From NCBI GenBank assembly GCA_013214575.1, contig JABSSD010000008.1, forward strand, positions 62,001 to 126,000: a stretch of 64,000 nucleotides of DNA, written 5' to 3'. This stretch comes from Paracoccaceae bacterium. GTDB lineage: Bacteria; Pseudomonadota; Alphaproteobacteria; Rhodobacterales; Rhodobacteraceae. Positions 62,551-64,000 of the stretch are shown piece by piece. The notes beneath the pieces are model-generated. The model was not told the origin of the DNA and did not search any database. It saw only the letters and a program-made list of their open reading frames with translations. Each line of letters opens with the position of its first letter. The first letter of the stretch is position 1. A program made the translations under genes and the position numbers.

Positions 62551-62735
62551 ATGAAATTTGCCACCCCCCCAGATCCCCGCCACCCTGATCCGCCGCTACA
62601 AACGGTTCCTGGCCGATTGCCTGCTGGCGGACGGCCGCGAAATCACCGCCCATTGCGCCAACCCCGGCTCGATGATGGGGCTGGCGGGCCCGGGACTGCG
62701 GGTCTGGCTGGAGCCCAACGACGACCCCAAGAATT
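62551..62735 (+). pseudogene. sfsA: sfsA fragment, frameshifted and truncated
   Basis: The sequence encodes the first 60 or so residues of SfsA (sugar fermentation stimulation/DNA-binding protein): [20 protein letters not shown] then [11 protein letters not shown] and [10 protein letters not shown]. The ATG 62551 frame reads MKFATP and shifts: a run of seven C (62564-62570) is one base too long for the frame of the rest. Homology ends near 62733, after which DNA is AT-richer and non-SfsA. The rest of sfsA is not in the window. A TTG at 62558 could start the second frame, but the truncation remains. Confidence 0.8.
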
Positions 62736-62911
62736 CTTCGGAAGGTAAGCGTGAATCTGACATTTTGCGGGACATTTCTTTGGAACTCGCCAGAACCACA
62801 CAATAGTTTCAACGAGATAGAAAATTGCAAGTTGCAAGTTGCAGCTGACTATTGATAACATTGCCATTTTTCAGAATGGCGTCAATTTACCTTCAACTGA
62901 AGGTGACATTA
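62736..62911 (+). other. putative island boundary with TGACATTTTGCGGGACA motif
   Basis: From about 62736, right after SfsA homology ends, the sequence has a marked drop in GC and contains TGACATTTTGCGGGACA (about 62758-62774) and a short repeat of GCAAGTT (62827-62840). This could be the end of a mobile element. No matching inverted end is visible within the window, so this is inference. Confidence 0.35.
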
Positions 62912-63442
62912 ATGCTCCGTCTGACCGTGCGCCAAAAATCGATCACTCCCACCCGTGAAAGCGGAGAGGTGGCATTTGGGCCGCTTGAGTTCATTCTCAG
63001 CGACTCATTCGCAACCAACACCGCGAAAGCCTATTTAAGTGCAATCGGGCAAATCGAAGACTTGTGTGAGTTATTCGAAATTGAAGACTACGAGGATCGC
63101 TTGGCATACGGCGCAGGCCTAACCAGAGATGAGCAGCTCAACATCAATCTAGGCCAGCAATATCGAGCCAACGATCTACAAAAATTAATCCAGGCAAAGC
63201 GCGCCGGCGCAAGAGCTGACTTACTTTTCAACCGATGGAGCACAGGCGAACAGCCAACGATTGGGGTGATCGCACGCAAGAAGATTGTCGCCTTAAAGTA
63301 CTTCCAATGCCTGATGACAAATGGCGACAAGTGTTTGCTCAACTACGAAATGATGAAGAAGCAAGACGCAGAATATTTGCGCAGAGTGCAAGATCTGAAC
63401 CTTGAAGCCGACCTCGAAAACTTCATGACGAAAGACTATTAA
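62912..63442 (+). CDS. integrase-like N-terminal fragment (putative), 176 aa
   Basis: This 176-residue AT-rich ORF has no known catalytic motif. Segments such as SDSFATNTAKAYLSAIGQIED and GVIARKKIVALKYFQCLM look like the N-terminal core-binding (SAM-like) region of a tyrosine recombinase; I see no Arg-His-Arg-Tyr catalytic domain. It may be a truncated island integrase or an unrelated hypothetical. ATG 62912 is chosen for AAGG 8 nt upstream (TTG at 62852 and ATG 62876 are weaker). Confidence 0.45.
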   Translation: MLRLTVRQKSITPTRESGEVAFGPLEFILSDSFATNTAKAYLSAIGQIEDLCELFEIEDYEDRLAYGAGLTRDEQLNINLGQQYRANDLQKLIQAKRAGARADLLFNRWSTGEQPTIGVIARKKIVALKYFQCLMTNGDKCLLNYEMMKKQDAEYLRRVQDLNLEADLENFMTKDY

Positions 63443-63443
63443 A

Positions 63444-63653
63444 ATGTCAGCATTCAAAGCCGACTTTAAGGCACTAGTCCAAACGCAGCGAACGATAAAA
63501 TCGCAATCGGGATATTCGTTCAACATTCAGGATGACGTCTGGAGACTGCTCGGAGAAAAATTTAATTTTGACCGGCTGGCACAGGACGCAAAGGCCGGAT
63601 TTCTTGCGTCACTAAAAACTGAGGTGGTCGCGGATTTTCTGACCAGTAGTTAA
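63444..63653 (+). CDS. hypothetical protein, 69 aa, possibly truncated recombinase
   Basis: This 69-residue ORF starts one base after the previous stop (TAAAATG), suggesting coupled translation. It begins MSAFKADFKALVQTQRT and ends DFLTSS. It resembles the start of a larger recombinase-type protein by feel only. No domain can be assigned. Confidence 0.4.
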   Translation: MSAFKADFKALVQTQRTIKSQSGYSFNIQDDVWRLLGEKFNFDRLAQDAKAGFLASLKTEVVADFLTSS

Positions 63654-63666
63654 GGTGGATTGCCTG

Positions 63667-63798
63667 ATGAGAAAGATGATCCAAAATGACGAAGAGAAAG
63701 AACCATGCGTCCCGCTGTCCGGCAGTCATTTGCTTGCAAACGCTGAGTATCCGTATTGGTTAAGTTCGCATTTCAGTCCATTTTCGACCGTCACGTAG
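63667..63798 (+). CDS. small ORF broken by IS110 insertion, 43 aa
   Basis: This short ORF begins MRKMIQNDEEKEPCVPLSGS with AAGG 11 nt upstream and continues to a stop at 63798, overlapping the 3' end of the IS110 transposase. Its last part is therefore element-derived. The upstream part may be the start of a third gene in tandem with the two preceding ORFs. Confidence 0.3.
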   Translation: MRKMIQNDEEKEPCVPLSGSHLLANAEYPYWLSSHFSPFSTVT

Positions 63799-64000
63799 CA
63801 ACGCATTTGCCATGACTACAAGCTTGCGCATGACCGCTGTAATCGCAAGTTTCTTGCATTTCCCTTTGGCAATCAGCTCGTGATATTTTGCTTTCATATC
63901 TGCATTGAAGCGCGTGGCGACCACGGCAGGTAGGTAGATAGCTCTTCGCAGGCAGGCCCGCCCGCCTTGGATGCGCTCTTTGCCCTGCCATTTGCTCCTT
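63760..64000 (-). mobile_element. IS110-family transposase, C-terminal part (window cuts 5' end)
   Basis: The minus strand, running in from beyond the window edge, encodes about 79 residues of a C-terminal IS110/IS116 transposase: KERIQGGRACLRRAIYLPAV then VATRFNADMKAKYHE and a conserved ITAVMRKLVVMANALLRD ending KWTEMRT before TAA 63762-63760. IS110 enzymes carry a DEDD domain and a conserved serine domain and insert without usual terminal inverted repeats. Only the latter half of the gene is present here. It marks mobile DNA next to the broken sfsA. Confidence 0.88.

Overview
The window is a GC-rich chromosomal segment from a member of the Rhodobacterales (marine Roseobacter group, Alphaproteobacteria). 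This rests on gene content: taurine dissimilation through Xsc, SoeABC sulfite oxidation, Mcl1 malyl-CoA lyase, the DgcN/DgcA D-glutamate pair, the TIGR02300 and DUF1244 families, and intergenic repeats of the kind common in this group. The genus cannot be fixed from the sequence. About 64 protein genes and one tRNA are annotated. No rRNA, CRISPR array or prophage was seen.

Layout. 1-6 kb: partial GMC oxidoreductase, an Lrp/ald divergon, an MscS channel, an orphan protein, a GNAT/YtoQ pair and a methyltransferase. 6-14.5 kb: a LysR gene, pheT, pheS, a PPOX flavoprotein, rplT, rpmI, a small membrane protein and pyk. 14.5-20.4 kb: an N-formylglutamate amidohydrolase, two small conserved proteins, a D-amino-acid cassette (dat-dgcA-dgcN) and mcl1. 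20.4-26 kb: a racemase-like protein, an Lrp/LysE divergon, accA, a GntR regulator, a metallopeptidase, a TIGR02300 protein and tRNA-Ala(GGC).

26-44.6 kb is the metabolic core. Taurine is deaminated by Tpa. Sulfoacetaldehyde is cleaved by Xsc to acetyl phosphate and sulfite. Acetyl phosphate is handled by AckA and Pta, and acetyl-CoA can enter the adjacent citrate synthase. Sulfite is oxidised by SoeABC, and a TauZ-like UPF0324 protein is a likely sulfur-oxyanion exporter. TauR is encoded in the locus, and paired CTGGACYTAA-like boxes lie in front of both tpa and tauR. No taurine transporter is visible. An ArsR/permease pair and a PKMT-like methyltransferase sit between tpa and tauR.

44.6-62.5 kb is mostly housekeeping: dapA, a lytic transglycosylase, a DMT transporter, mnmD with a divergent FAD oxidoreductase (a possible split MnmC), an FMN reductase, two OmpA proteins, an AraC-MGMT fusion, nth, an adenosine kinase, rppH, a 2,4-dienoyl-CoA reductase, small dimeric alpha/beta-barrel proteins, a LysR regulator and a cinA-GNAT-AhpD-OmpA operon. 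From about 62.73 kb to the end the base composition becomes AT-richer. sfsA is broken there and followed by short integrase-like ORFs and an IS110-family transposase, marking the edge of a mobile or degraded island.

At least four families of dispersed intergenic hairpin repeats recur in the window, along with many rho-independent terminators and several candidate operators.
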